Positions 25,329-35,285 of a stretch of DNA of 64,000 nucleotides are shown piece after piece (the stretch's first letter is position 1; every line of letters starts with the position of its first letter). Source of the DNA: Nitrosomonas sp. (GTDB taxonomy: Bacteria; Pseudomonadota; Gammaproteobacteria; Burkholderiales; Nitrosomonadaceae); assembly GCA_031316255.1 (NCBI GenBank), contig JALDQW010000001.1:744001-808000 (forward strand), in the 5' to 3' direction. The position numbers and the translations under genes were made by a program. Below the pieces are notes generated by a model. It saw only the letters and a list, made by a program, of their open reading frames with translations, made no database searches and was not told the DNA's origin.

Positions 25329-27128
25329 ATGCAAACAAACAATCCAAAAGAATTTTCATCAACGCACAAAAACCTGAAAACCATAACCACGCTGCTGCCT
25401 TATTTATGGGAATTCAAGACACGGGTTATCCTGGCTTTGAGTCTGCTGGTACTGGCAAAACTGGCCAGCGTTTCTGTACCTCTGGTGTTAAAAGATATTG
25501 TCGATGCCTTGAACCAGCCACGGGACATGCTGATGCTGCCTGTTTTTTTATTGGTCAGTTACGGCCTGTTACGGCTGTGCACCACGCTATTCGGTGAATT
25601 GCGCGACGCCATATTCGCCAAAGTAACACAACGGGCTATTCGACGCATTGCCAATAAAGTATTCGGGCATTTGCATACGCTGTCGTTACGTTTCCACCTT
25701 GAGCGGCAAACTGGTGGCGTTTCCCGGGATATTGAGCGCGGCACGCGCGGCATCTCATTTCTGTTGAATTTCATGTTGTTCAACATCCTGCCAACAATAC
25801 TGGAAATCAGTCTGGTCATGGCAATTCTCATCAATCAATATGACATCCGGTTTGCCGGCATTATTTTTATCACGCTGCTGGCCTACATTGCATTGACTCT
25901 GGTTGTCACAGAATGGCGCATGATTTTCCGTCGCACCATGAATACCATGGATTCAAAAGCAAACACCCAGGCAATAGACAGCCTGCTGAACTATGAAACA
26001 GTCAAATACTTCGGCAATGAGGCATGGGAAAGCAGACGCTATGATGAAAATCTGCAAACATGGGAAAAAGCCGCTATCCGTAACCAGGTTTCACTTGCCG
26101 CTTTAAACTCCGGTCAAAGCGCTATCATCGCCGTGGGTATCACGTTACTGATGTTTCTGGCAGCTGATCACGTCATCGAGGGCACCATGACCATAGGCGA
26201 CCTGGTTCTGATCAACGCGTATCTGTTGCAATTGTATATGCCGTTGCATTTTCTGGGCTTTGTCTACCGGGAAATCAGACACTCTCTCGCAGATATGGAA
26301 CGGATGTTTTCGCTGCTCAATGAGAATCGGGAAATCCAAGATAAATCAAACGCCCAGACACTGGATGCGCATAATCCGGCCATACGCTTTGACCATGTCA
26401 ATTTTGGCTATGATGCCAACCGCCAGATACTGTTTGATGTCAGTTTTAATATTCCAGCCAATCAAAATATAGCAGTTGTCGGTCAGAGTGGTTCCGGAAA
26501 ATCCACGCTCGCGCGTCTGCTGTTTCGCTTTTACGATGTACAGTCGGGATCCATACATATCAACAATCAGGATGTCCGCGATGTCACACAGCAAAGTCTA
26601 CGGGCCGCTATGGGCATCGTCCCGCAGGATACCGTACTGTTCAATGACAGTATTTATTACAACATCGCCTATGGCCGCCCCGATGCCACCACGGAAGAAG
26701 TCTACGCTGCGGCAAAGTCGGCGCATATCCATGATTTCATCGAAAGCCTACCGGGAAAATATGAGACTATCGTCGGCGAACGCGGCCTAAAACTCTCAGG
26801 CGGTGAAAAACAGCGTGTTGCCATCGCGCGCACCATTTTAAAAAATCCGGCTATCCTGATTTTCGATGAAGCCACCTCGGCACTGGATTCCAGTTCTGAA
26901 AAACAGATACAGGCCGAACTCAAGCGTATCGCCAAAAACCGCACTACGCTGACCATCGCCCACCGCCTCTCCACAATCGCCGACGCAGACCAGACCCTGG
27001 TCATGGAAAACGGCCGTATCATTGAACAAGGCACGCATGCTCAATTGCTTGCTGCCAATCAGACTTACGCCCGCATGTGGGCATTGCAGCAACAGGAACA
27101 AAGCAAACATATCCAACACAACACCTGA
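25329..27128 (+). CDS. ABC exporter, Atm1/heavy-metal-tolerance type
   Basis: 599 residues, a half-transporter with an N-terminal six-helix membrane domain (about 25-310) and a C-terminal ATPase: Walker A GQSGSGKST (about 388), signature LSGGEKQRVAIARTIL, Walker B ILIFDEATSALD, switch histidine in IAHRLSTI. The membrane-domain text YETVKYFGNEAWESRRYDE is typical of the Atm1/HMT1/AtmA family, which exports glutathione-linked metals or persulfides. It follows the Nramp-like gene and may be cotranscribed with it. Confidence 0.88.
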   Translation: MQTNNPKEFSSTHKNLKTITTLLPYLWEFKTRVILALSLLVLAKLASVSVPLVLKDIVDALNQPRDMLMLPVFLLVSYGLLRLCTTLFGELRDAIFAKVTQRAIRRIANKVFGHLHTLSLRFHLERQTGGVSRDIERGTRGISFLLNFMLFNILPTILEISLVMAILINQYDIRFAGIIFITLLAYIALTLVVTEWRMIFRRTMNTMDSKANTQAIDSLLNYETVKYFGNEAWESRRYDENLQTWEKAAIRNQVSLAALNSGQSAIIAVGITLLMFLAADHVIEGTMTIGDLVLINAYLLQLYMPLHFLGFVYREIRHSLADMERMFSLLNENREIQDKSNAQTLDAHNPAIRFDHVNFGYDANRQILFDVSFNIPANQNIAVVGQSGSGKSTLARLLFRFYDVQSGSIHINNQDVRDVTQQSLRAAMGIVPQDTVLFNDSIYYNIAYGRPDATTEEVYAAAKSAHIHDFIESLPGKYETIVGERGLKLSGGEKQRVAIARTILKNPAILIFDEATSALDSSSEKQIQAELKRIAKNRTTLTIAHRLSTIADADQTLVMENGRIIEQGTHAQLLAANQTYARMWALQQQEQSKHIQHNT

Positions 27129-27146
27129 CAAAACGATACAACCAGC

Positions 27147-27164
27147 GGAGAATCGAAATTCTCC
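27147..27164. terminator. hairpin between convergent genes
   Basis: GGAGAAT, CGAA loop, ATTCTCC: a perfect 7-base stem with a stable tetraloop between the exporter and the phospholipid-recycling gene. There is no T-run on either side, so termination is only suggested. Confidence 0.4.
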
Positions 27165-27173
27165 CAAATAGCT

Positions 27174-30100
27174 TTAGCCGATATTGAACCTAGATTCAAC
27201 CCATTCGCGCAACGCCACATAATCCACTTTCCCCGTCGCCAGCAATGGAATTTCATCAATTTTTAAAATCACTCTTGGTATGCTTAACTCACTGATGCCA
27301 TTTTGTCTGGCATAGCTGACCAGCGTTTCACGCTGCATCTCGGGCGTAGTTGTCACCAGAATAATTTGCTCCCCTTTCCGCGGATCGGGAAAGTGCGTAA
27401 CTGCATGGCTGTAGTCCGGCCACAGTTGATTGACATAGCTTTCAACAGCGGTCAGCGAAATCATTTCTCCGCCGATTTTGGCGAAACGTTTGACTCGGCC
27501 TTTAATGATCAGGTAACCCATTTCATCAATCGATACGATATCGCCTGTATCGTACCAGCCGTCATCCGGTGATTGCAGCACACCCGGTTGATCTGACAGA
27601 TAGTATCCTTTCATGATATTAGGCCCTGCGACCAGCAGCTTGCCACCATCTTCAATGCCCGGTATCGCTTCCAGCCGATGCGTAATGCCTGGTAGCAGGC
27701 GGCCGACCGTACCGGGCCGGCTATGCATCGGTGTATTGAGACTCAGAACAGGCGCTGTTTCCGTTGCGCCATACCCTTCAAAAATACGCACGCCAAATTT
27801 TTCCGCCCAGAGCTTGCGGTTTTCCTCGCGCAACTTCTCCGCACCTGAAAAAACATAACGGACACTCTGGAAATCATACGCATGCGCAAACCGCGCGTAT
27901 CCGGAAAGAAATGTATCGGTTCCGAACATCAAGGTTGCATTGGTATCGTAGACGAGTTCCGGAATAATGCGATAATGCAAGGGTGAAGGGTAAAGGAAGG
28001 TATGGATACCCGCCAAAACAGGCAGAAGCGTCCCCGCTGTCAATCCGAACGAATGAAAAACCGGCAATGCATTAAATGCAATATCAGTCGGACCAAAATC
28101 AATCCGCGAAGAAACCTGAAAACAATTGGCCCGGATATTTCTATGGCTGAGCACCACGCCCTTGGGCACATCTTCCGAGCCCGACGTAAACAGAATCACC
28201 GCTGTTTCATCTGAATCGGGGTTTTTATTCATGAACCGATAAACTGTTTGCGGCATCAGATAGGCCAGCGAGCCCTTTATCTTGTCCAGAATGGAAATTT
28301 GACGCGCCAGGTCTTCAAGATAAACAATTTTAATCTGATGGGATTCCAGATTTTCAATTAAATGCGTTATCTTACCCATCACGACAAAGCGTCTGGAAGT
28401 AATCACGGTAGCCACGACCGCTGTTTTGCACGCGGAAAGCAGATTTTTTTCGCTGGTGGAATAATTCAGCATTGCAGGTATCCGGCCATAAGCCTGCAAA
28501 CCGAAGAAACAAATCAGTGTGCCAACCATATTCGGCAGCAAAACACCGATAGCTTTATTTCTGCCGGCATGCTTACTCAATACCGCACCCAGCACAAAAC
28601 TGCGAAAAATGAGTTGCCTATAGGTAACCGGTTTGCGTTCCACATCCTCGGCAATAATATGGTGGACGCCATGAATCCTGCCGGCATCAAGTAATGACTG
28701 AAACACGGTCTGACGCAGACTGTTACTTTGGAACATCATGGTGGACATGACATCATAGAGCTTGATACCCGCCAATTGACGTCTCTTCCTGCCGCGAAGA
28801 TCGTCCGGCAAATTAAATTGCACTGGCGGCATTACTGTCAGGATAATTTTCGGAAACATGCGGATGCGCACCTTGCCGCGCAACCTGGAAAAAGGCGTAT
28901 ACTGCGCACCGGAAATGGTAACCGGCAGCACCCGTGCTGCGGTTTTATCCGCGATCATTGCCGGTCCTTCATAGATTTTCATCAGCGAGCCGGTAACGGT
29001 TAACCGGCCTTCCGGGAAAATCACAATTCTGCGCCCTTTTTTGACCCGGTCGATCAACACCCGTGTCGACATGGGACTTCCCGGATCGACCGCAATGGTA
29101 TCGGCCAGAAACAGGAAAGGCCGCAACCACCAACGCCTGGCGATATAGGTGTTAATCGCAAAACTGACATGATACGGAATACTTGCGCCAATCAACGCCG
29201 CATCCAGAAATGACAAGTGATTGGCAACGATAATGGTTTTGCCATCCATTTTATGGAAATGTTCCTCGCCTCTGATCTCCAGCCGGTAACAGACATGGAA
29301 AATCCAGCGCAGAACAGACTTGACCAAATCTTCCGGCAACAGACTGGAAATATAAATCGCCACAATACCATTGATAATGGCGATCATCAGAAATACGTCG
29401 ATCACGGCAAAATCATTCGCAAGCAGAATGCTGATACCCGTGGCAGAAACCACCATGAACAAAGCATTCATGATATTGTTCGCGGCAAACGTGCGCGACA
29501 TATGCGATTTCTCCGCGCGATCCTGGATAATCGCGTAAAGCGGGACTATATATATACCGCCACAGATTGAGATGCCCAGCACATCAAAAAGAATACGCCA
29601 ATGGGTAACCGATTCCAGAAAAAGACCGGCCCCGATTAATGTTTCTGCATCGCCACCCACCAATTGGCTACTGGCTAAAAACATATCCACGGTAAACACG
29701 GTCATCCCCAGAATACCCAAAGGCACATACGTTGCAACCACATCCCCCTTGAGTAACCGGTTACACAATAATGCACCTATTGCTATCCCGACAGTAAACG
29801 TGGCTAAAAAAAGCGTCACAACCTGTTGATTGCCGCCGATAATCTCTTTGGTAAACGTTGGCAGCTGCGATAAGAAGCTCGCGCCGAACAACCAGAACCA
29901 CGAGATTCCCAAAATAGCGCGAAAAATAATGGGATACCGGCGCACCTGCTGGATAACGGCTCTGGTTTCATGCAAAAAGTTATACCGGATTTTCAAGGCC
30001 GCATCCGCCGGATTTGTCGGTGGGATAGATAAACTGCTGATCAACCCGAGTACAGCGACAGCAATCGCGACAATTGAAATAATCAGAGCGCCGCTTTCCA

Positions 30101-30626
30101 TCATAATCAGCAGGCCGCCGCAAATAGTACCCAACAAGATTGCAATAAATGTACTGCTGTCGATGAGCGCATTACCGCCAATCAATTCATTTTCCTGCAG
30201 CTGATCGGGCAAAATACCGTATTTAAGCGGACCGAAAAAAGCCGATTGCGTACCCATCAAAAACAAAATCAGCATCAACAACCAGGTTTGTTCCAAATAA
30301 AAACCCAGCGCCGCGCCCAGCATCAACACAATCTCAACCAACTTAATCATGCGGATCAGACGCGCCTTGTCGTATTTATCCGCAATCTGACCGGCAATGG
30401 CTGAAAACAGGAAAAATGGCAGAATAAAAATACCTGCGGCTATGGTGATCATGATTTGCGGACTCAGCAACGATTGCGTAACCACTGTGTAGGTAATCAA
30501 TATAACCAGCGCGTTCTTGAACATATTGTCATTAAACGCCCCCAGAAACTGGGTCAAAAAAAGCGGCAGAAAACGCCGGGTTTTAAGCAAGTGCCATTGA
30601 TCGGGATACATCGATTGCCTCCACAA
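27174..30626 (-). CDS. acyl-ACP--phospholipid O-acyltransferase: MFS + PlsC + acyl-ACP synthetase fusion
   Basis: 1,150 residues with three domains in a row. Residues 1-410 are an MFS transporter like LplT, the lysophospholipid flippase. Residues about 440-620 are a PlsC acyltransferase with NHLSFLD (H470, D475) and FPEGRLT. Residues about 640-1145 are an AMP-forming ligase like Aas, with FTSGSEDVPKG (about 812), GYGATETAP and YDTGDIVSIDE. Together they would flip lysophospholipid inward and re-acylate it. In E. coli the flippase is the separate gene lplT. The gene is transcribed alone. Confidence 0.92.
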   Translation of the reverse strand: MWRQSMYPDQWHLLKTRRFLPLFLTQFLGAFNDNMFKNALVILITYTVVTQSLLSPQIMITIAAGIFILPFFLFSAIAGQIADKYDKARLIRMIKLVEIVLMLGAALGFYLEQTWLLMLILFLMGTQSAFFGPLKYGILPDQLQENELIGGNALIDSSTFIAILLGTICGGLLIMMESGALIISIVAIAVAVLGLISSLSIPPTNPADAALKIRYNFLHETRAVIQQVRRYPIIFRAILGISWFWLFGASFLSQLPTFTKEIIGGNQQVVTLFLATFTVGIAIGALLCNRLLKGDVVATYVPLGILGMTVFTVDMFLASSQLVGGDAETLIGAGLFLESVTHWRILFDVLGISICGGIYIVPLYAIIQDRAEKSHMSRTFAANNIMNALFMVVSATGISILLANDFAVIDVFLMIAIINGIVAIYISSLLPEDLVKSVLRWIFHVCYRLEIRGEEHFHKMDGKTIIVANHLSFLDAALIGASIPYHVSFAINTYIARRWWLRPFLFLADTIAVDPGSPMSTRVLIDRVKKGRRIVIFPEGRLTVTGSLMKIYEGPAMIADKTAARVLPVTISGAQYTPFSRLRGKVRIRMFPKIILTVMPPVQFNLPDDLRGRKRRQLAGIKLYDVMSTMMFQSNSLRQTVFQSLLDAGRIHGVHHIIAEDVERKPVTYRQLIFRSFVLGAVLSKHAGRNKAIGVLLPNMVGTLICFFGLQAYGRIPAMLNYSTSEKNLLSACKTAVVATVITSRRFVVMGKITHLIENLESHQIKIVYLEDLARQISILDKIKGSLAYLMPQTVYRFMNKNPDSDETAVILFTSGSEDVPKGVVLSHRNIRANCFQVSSRIDFGPTDIAFNALPVFHSFGLTAGTLLPVLAGIHTFLYPSPLHYRIIPELVYDTNATLMFGTDTFLSGYARFAHAYDFQSVRYVFSGAEKLREENRKLWAEKFGVRIFEGYGATETAPVLSLNTPMHSRPGTVGRLLPGITHRLEAIPGIEDGGKLLVAGPNIMKGYYLSDQPGVLQSPDDGWYDTGDIVSIDEMGYLIIKGRVKRFAKIGGEMISLTAVESYVNQLWPDYSHAVTHFPDPRKGEQIILVTTTPEMQRETLVSYARQNGISELSIPRVILKIDEIPLLATGKVDYVALREWVESRFNIG

Positions 30627-30797
30627 AGATAATCAACACTATAGATTTTAATGCTACTGTTGCCAAAAAAACCACTCAGTCATTTCTAATCTGGATTTCC
30701 GGTTTGTCTCACATTATCTCCTTGATCACAAAACACATGATCAGGCCGTTCGAAACCCTTAAATTTCGCCCCCGCAAACAAAAATTGCAAAAAATAT

Positions 30798-30825
30798 TTG
30801 ACAAAAATACTTTAATTTATATACT
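30798..30825 (+). promoter_or_regulatory. nrdAB promoter
   Basis: TTGACA (30798-30803), 16-base spacer, TATACT (30820-30825). It lies about 150 bases before the nrdA start. A degenerate NrdR-like half overlaps the -10 box. Confidence 0.75.
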
Positions 30826-30854
30826 ACCCATTACGTATCTCTGAACGACAGATA

Positions 30855-30864
30855 CTATATATTG
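30855..30864 (+). promoter_or_regulatory. NrdR box
   Basis: CTATATATTG matches the core of the NrdR consensus (CWATATATWG) exactly, with flanks ATA and TGG. It sits about 25 bases after the predicted transcription start, ahead of ribonucleotide reductase genes, the normal NrdR target. Confidence 0.7.
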
Positions 30865-30974
30865 TGGTTTTAGCCGTTTTCTGGATTTTCAGATTTCGCT
30901 TGATATTATCCTGATAACGCGTTGGAATCATAGCGGTTTATCTCATACCAATGATACAGGGAGAATCGAAAACA

Positions 30975-33839
30975 ATGCAGCTAGTCACAGAAACTTCAGC
31001 CCAGCAACCCATTTCCAAACACAGTGTTTTTCCGGATATTCATACCGATCAGGAAAAATATTCGCACTATAGAATTATTCGCCGTAATGGTGCGGTCGTC
31101 GCATTTGAACCGGTTAAAATTTCTGTCGCCATGACCAAAGCATTTATTGCAGTCGATGGCGGTCAGGGTGCTGCATCCGTTCGTGTTCGTGAACTCGTAA
31201 CGCGCCTGACCCAGGATGTCGTCAGCGCATTGTTGCGCCGCAAGCCAGAAAGCGGCACATTCCATATCGAAGATATTCAGGACCAGGTGGAGCTGGCGCT
31301 GATGCGTTCCGGCGAACATGATGTCGCGCGCGCCTATGTGCTGTACCGTGAAGAACGTGCACGCGAGCGGGCCAAATTAAAGGAAAAGACTGCTGCAAAA
31401 ACCCAGGAAGAAACACTTTATGTTACCGATAAAGGGCAAAGAATACCGCTCGACCTGGCCCGGTTGACTGCTTTGATCGAGTCATCCTGCACCGCCCTGG
31501 GCGATGCCGTCAATCCATCCTTGATTCTCAAGGCTACGCTTCGCGAACTCTACGACGGTGTTACTGTTGAGGAAGTCAGAAAATCAGCAATTATGTCGGC
31601 GCGCGTCCTGATTGAAAAAGAACCCGCCTACGGCTATGTCACCGCGCGCCTGCTGTTGAACAACATCCGCGCGGAAGTGCTTGGCGAAGAAGTCTCTCAC
31701 GAAGCGATGCAGTCGCAATACGCCGAATATTTCCCGTCCTTTATCAAAAAAGGCATTGAGGCCGGGCTGCTCGACGACCGGCTTGCCCAGTTCGATCTGA
31801 AAAAGCTGTCCAAAGCCCTGCAGGCCGACCGCGATCTGCAGTTTGACTATCTCGGGCTGCAAACGCTGTATGACCGATATTTCCTGCATATCAAGGAAAA
31901 GCGCATCGAACTGCCGCAAGCATTTTTCATGCGCGTCGCCATGGGACTGGCGCTTAATGAAATCGACCGTGAAACGCGCGCAATAGAATTTTACAATGTC
32001 TTGTCCAGCTTCGATTTCATGAGCTCGACGCCAACGTTGTTCAACTCCGGCACCTGCCGCTCGCAACTGTCTTCCTGCTATCTCACCACCGTATCCGACG
32101 ATCTCGACGGTATTTATGAAGCCATCAAGGAAAACGCATTGCTTTCCAAATATGCCGGCGGTCTTGGCAATGACTGGACGGCGGTACGCGCGATGGGTTC
32201 GCGCATCAAGGGCACCAACGGCAAATCGCAAGGGGTCGTGCCGTTCCTTAAAGTAGTCTCCGATACTGCTGTAGCAGTCAATCAGGGCGGCAAACGCAAA
32301 GGTGCGGTCTGCGCTTATCTGGAATGCTGGCATCTGGATATCGAGGAATTTCTGGAATTGCGCAAAAACACCGGCGACGACCGCCGCCGCACGCATGACA
32401 TGAATACCGCCACATGGATTCCCGATCTGTTCATGAAACGCGTCATGGAAGATGGCGAATGGACGCTGTTCTCGCCGTCAGAAGTCCCCGATCTGCACGA
32501 AAAATTCGGCCGCCAGTTCGAGCAAGCGTACCTGGCTTACGAAGACAAGGCGGCGCGTGGCGAAATTGAATTGCACAAAAAAATTTCTGCAGTACAGCTC
32601 TGGCGCAAAATGCTCAATATGCTGTTTGAGACAGGCCATCCGTGGATCACCTTCAAGGATCCGTGCAATGTGCGTTCGCCGCAAAACCATGCCGGCGTGG
32701 TGCACAGCTCCAATCTGTGCACGGAAATCACGCTCAACACCAGCGACAAGGAAATCGCCGTATGCAACCTGGGATCGGTCAATCTGGTCGCACATCTGAA
32801 CAACGGCGAGCTCGACAAGGACAAACTCAAGCGCACTATCCGCACGGCGATGCGCATGCTTGACAATGTCGTGGATATCAATTTCTACGCCGTACCCAAA
32901 GCAAGAAATGCCAACCTGCGGCACCGTCCGGTTGGATTGGGCATTATGGGTTTTCAGGATTGCCTGCACCGTTTAGGCATCCCGTATTCTTCGGTCGAGG
33001 CCGTCGAATTCGCCGACCGCTCGATGGAAAGCGTCGCCTATGAAGCTTACTGGGCTTCCAGCGAACTTGCCAAAGAACGCGGCAGCTACAGCACGTATAA
33101 AGGCAGTCTGTGGGACAGAGGCATTCTGCCGCACGAATCGCTCAGTCTGCTGGAGGAAGAACGCGGCGGTTATGTCGAAGCGGACTTGTCCACCTCGCTG
33201 GACTGGGAGGCATTACGCAAGCAGATCAAAAAACACGGCATGCGCAACTCCAACTGCCTGGCGATCGCGCCGACGGCGACGATTTCCAATATAATCGGTG
33301 TATCGGCAAGTATCGAGCCGACCTATCAGAATCTCTATGTTAAATCCAATTTGTCCGGCGAGTTTACCATTGCCAACAAATCGCTGGTCAGCGACCTGAA
33401 ACAGCGCAATCTGTGGGATGAGGTCATGATCGCCGACCTCAAATATTTTGACGGCGCAATCAGCAAGATCGACCGCATTCCGGACGAAATCCGCGCACTG
33501 TACGCCACCGCTTTTGAAATGGACCCCCGCTGGCTCATCGAAGCTGCCGCGCGGCGCCAGAAATGGATTGATCAGGCGCAGTCGCTCAATATCTACATGT
33601 CGGGCGTTTCCGGCAAAAAGCTCGATGAAACATACAAACTGGCTTGGCTGCGCGGTTTGAAAACGACGTATTACCTGCGCTCTATGGGTGCGACAGCTGC
33701 GGAAAAATCCACGGTGCAGGCGGGCTCGCTCAACGCCGTACCCGTGAATGGCGGCATTTCCAGCGACGGCGATCTGGCGGCAACGGCCGAAATCAAATAC
33801 TGCGCCATTGACGACGAAAGCTGTGAATCCTGCCAATAG
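30975..33839 (+). CDS. nrdA: ribonucleoside-diphosphate reductase, alpha subunit (class Ia)
   Basis: 954 residues from the ATG at 30975, which has GGGAG 11 bases upstream; an in-frame ATG at 30951 adds 8 residues without a site. The N terminus has an ATP-cone (RRNGAVVAFEPVKI ... AYVLYREERARER), a second ATP-cone-like stretch follows, then the catalytic barrel with STPTLFNSGTCRSQLSSCYL, NLCTEITL and CNLGSVNL. The tail CESCQ gives the redox-active cysteine pair. It reduces all four ribonucleoside diphosphates and is allosterically controlled by ATP/dATP through the cone. nrdB follows after 54 bases. Confidence 0.96.
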   Translation: MQLVTETSAQQPISKHSVFPDIHTDQEKYSHYRIIRRNGAVVAFEPVKISVAMTKAFIAVDGGQGAASVRVRELVTRLTQDVVSALLRRKPESGTFHIEDIQDQVELALMRSGEHDVARAYVLYREERARERAKLKEKTAAKTQEETLYVTDKGQRIPLDLARLTALIESSCTALGDAVNPSLILKATLRELYDGVTVEEVRKSAIMSARVLIEKEPAYGYVTARLLLNNIRAEVLGEEVSHEAMQSQYAEYFPSFIKKGIEAGLLDDRLAQFDLKKLSKALQADRDLQFDYLGLQTLYDRYFLHIKEKRIELPQAFFMRVAMGLALNEIDRETRAIEFYNVLSSFDFMSSTPTLFNSGTCRSQLSSCYLTTVSDDLDGIYEAIKENALLSKYAGGLGNDWTAVRAMGSRIKGTNGKSQGVVPFLKVVSDTAVAVNQGGKRKGAVCAYLECWHLDIEEFLELRKNTGDDRRRTHDMNTATWIPDLFMKRVMEDGEWTLFSPSEVPDLHEKFGRQFEQAYLAYEDKAARGEIELHKKISAVQLWRKMLNMLFETGHPWITFKDPCNVRSPQNHAGVVHSSNLCTEITLNTSDKEIAVCNLGSVNLVAHLNNGELDKDKLKRTIRTAMRMLDNVVDINFYAVPKARNANLRHRPVGLGIMGFQDCLHRLGIPYSSVEAVEFADRSMESVAYEAYWASSELAKERGSYSTYKGSLWDRGILPHESLSLLEEERGGYVEADLSTSLDWEALRKQIKKHGMRNSNCLAIAPTATISNIIGVSASIEPTYQNLYVKSNLSGEFTIANKSLVSDLKQRNLWDEVMIADLKYFDGAISKIDRIPDEIRALYATAFEMDPRWLIEAAARRQKWIDQAQSLNIYMSGVSGKKLDETYKLAWLRGLKTTYYLRSMGATAAEKSTVQAGSLNAVPVNGGISSDGDLAATAEIKYCAIDDESCESCQ

Positions 33840-33893
33840 TCTAACCGGCGTAACTGTGATCAAAGAAAGAATTCAAGAAAAGGAGTAAAAAGC

Positions 33894-35114
33894 ATGTTGA
33901 TATTTGAAGACGAGCCAACGCAAACGAAAAAACCCGTAAATCCCGCAAACCCCGGTAATCTTGCCGGTCCCTTGTTCAATGACCCGTTACCTGCCGGCAG
34001 TCATTATGCGAATGATGGCACTTCAGAAGCAACGGCTGTTCAAGTGGATAATGCCGCCAACAACACCGGCGATGCGCCTGTCGCGGGCAGTCAGCAACGC
34101 CGTGTCAGGGTGGAAGACAAAAAAATCATCAATTGCAGCGCCGATGTCAATCAACTGGTGCCGTTCAAATATAAATGGGCCTGGGAAAAATACCTCTCCG
34201 CCTGTGCCAATCACTGGATGCCGCAGGAAATCAACATGAGCCGCGATATCGCGTTGTGGAAAGACCCCAACGGCCTGACCGAGGACGAGCGCCGCATCGT
34301 CAAACGCAACCTGGGCTTCTTCGTCACCGCCGATTCTCTCGCAGCCAACAACATTGTGCTCGGCACCTATCGCCATATCACCAACCCGGAATGCCGCCAG
34401 TATTTGTTGCGCCAGGCGTTTGAAGAAGCGATTCATACCCATGCGTACCAGTATATTGTCGAATCGCTCGGTCTTGACGAAGGCGAAATTTTCAATGCTT
34501 ATCATGAAATCGAATCCATCCGCGACAAGGATGAATTCCTGATTCCGTTTATCGATACACTGACCGATCCGGACTTTAAAACCGGCACGACGGAAACCGA
34601 TCAGCAACTGCTCAAAAGCCTGATCGTGTTTGCATGCATTATGGAGGGCCTATTCTTTTACGTCGGCTTTGCACAGATTCTGGCGCTTGGGCGGCAAAAT
34701 AAAATGACGGGATCAGCTGAACAATACCAATATATTCTGCGCGACGAATCGATGCACTGCAATTTCGGCATCGATGTTATCAACCAGATCAAAATGGAAA
34801 ACCCGCACCTCTGGACCAAGGCTTTCCGTGAGGAGATTCTCGCATTGATGCGCAAGGCCGTTACCCTGGAATACCGCTACGCGGAAGACACCATGCCGCG
34901 CGGCGTGCTCGGTCTGAATGCGCCGATGTTCAAGGAATACCTGCGCTATATCGCCAACCGCCGTTGCCAGCAAATCGGCCTGGATACCCTGTTCCCGGAT
35001 GCGAACAATCCGTTCCCGTGGATGTCCGAGATGATCGATCTGAAAAAAGAGAAGAATTTCTTTGAGACGAGGGTGATTGAGTATCAGACCGGAGGCGCAC
35101 TCTCCTGGGATTGA
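33894..35114 (+). CDS. nrdB: ribonucleoside-diphosphate reductase, beta subunit (class Ia)
   Basis: 406 residues. The first 80 or so residues are a low-complexity extension rich in N, P and A. The ferritin-like core follows with ligand regions [30 protein letters not shown] and [10 protein letters not shown]. The radical-bearing tyrosine matches Y185 by alignment with E. coli Y122 (ETIHSRSY versus EAIHTHAY), so this looks like a standard class Ia enzyme with a di-iron or Fe/Mn tyrosyl radical cofactor. A ribosome site AAAAGGAG precedes the start. Confidence 0.96.
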   Translation: MLIFEDEPTQTKKPVNPANPGNLAGPLFNDPLPAGSHYANDGTSEATAVQVDNAANNTGDAPVAGSQQRRVRVEDKKIINCSADVNQLVPFKYKWAWEKYLSACANHWMPQEINMSRDIALWKDPNGLTEDERRIVKRNLGFFVTADSLAANNIVLGTYRHITNPECRQYLLRQAFEEAIHTHAYQYIVESLGLDEGEIFNAYHEIESIRDKDEFLIPFIDTLTDPDFKTGTTETDQQLLKSLIVFACIMEGLFFYVGFAQILALGRQNKMTGSAEQYQYILRDESMHCNFGIDVINQIKMENPHLWTKAFREEILALMRKAVTLEYRYAEDTMPRGVLGLNAPMFKEYLRYIANRRCQQIGLDTLFPDANNPFPWMSEMIDLKKEKNFFETRVIEYQTGGALSWD

Positions 35115-35285
35115 TGAATGCTATTGCGCTTGCAGTTTCGGCGTTAAAAATTAACTCAAAATGCTCATTTACTGTTTGTAAACGCCGCTTTTTCGTTAAT
35201 TTTTGCCTTGAAACTGCTGCGCTCATGACGCATTCAAACATTAACCCGATCAACCAGAAATTCAGAAACGTAAGAGGGGTACGCA

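Larger units (their letters stand above)
30627..30950. other. divergent promoter region of aas-like gene and nrdAB
   Basis: 324 bases without a gene. It holds the nrdA promoter and NrdR-type box listed separately; a promoter for the minus-strand gene was not identified with certainty. Confidence 0.5.

Noticed and set aside
30817..30826. Second NrdR box over the -10
   Set aside because: Only 7 of 10 core positions match and spacing is not typical.
31584..32396. 270-residue minus-strand ORF inside nrdA
   Set aside because: A shadow produced by codon bias of the nrdA frame; the plus-strand protein is clearly NrdA.
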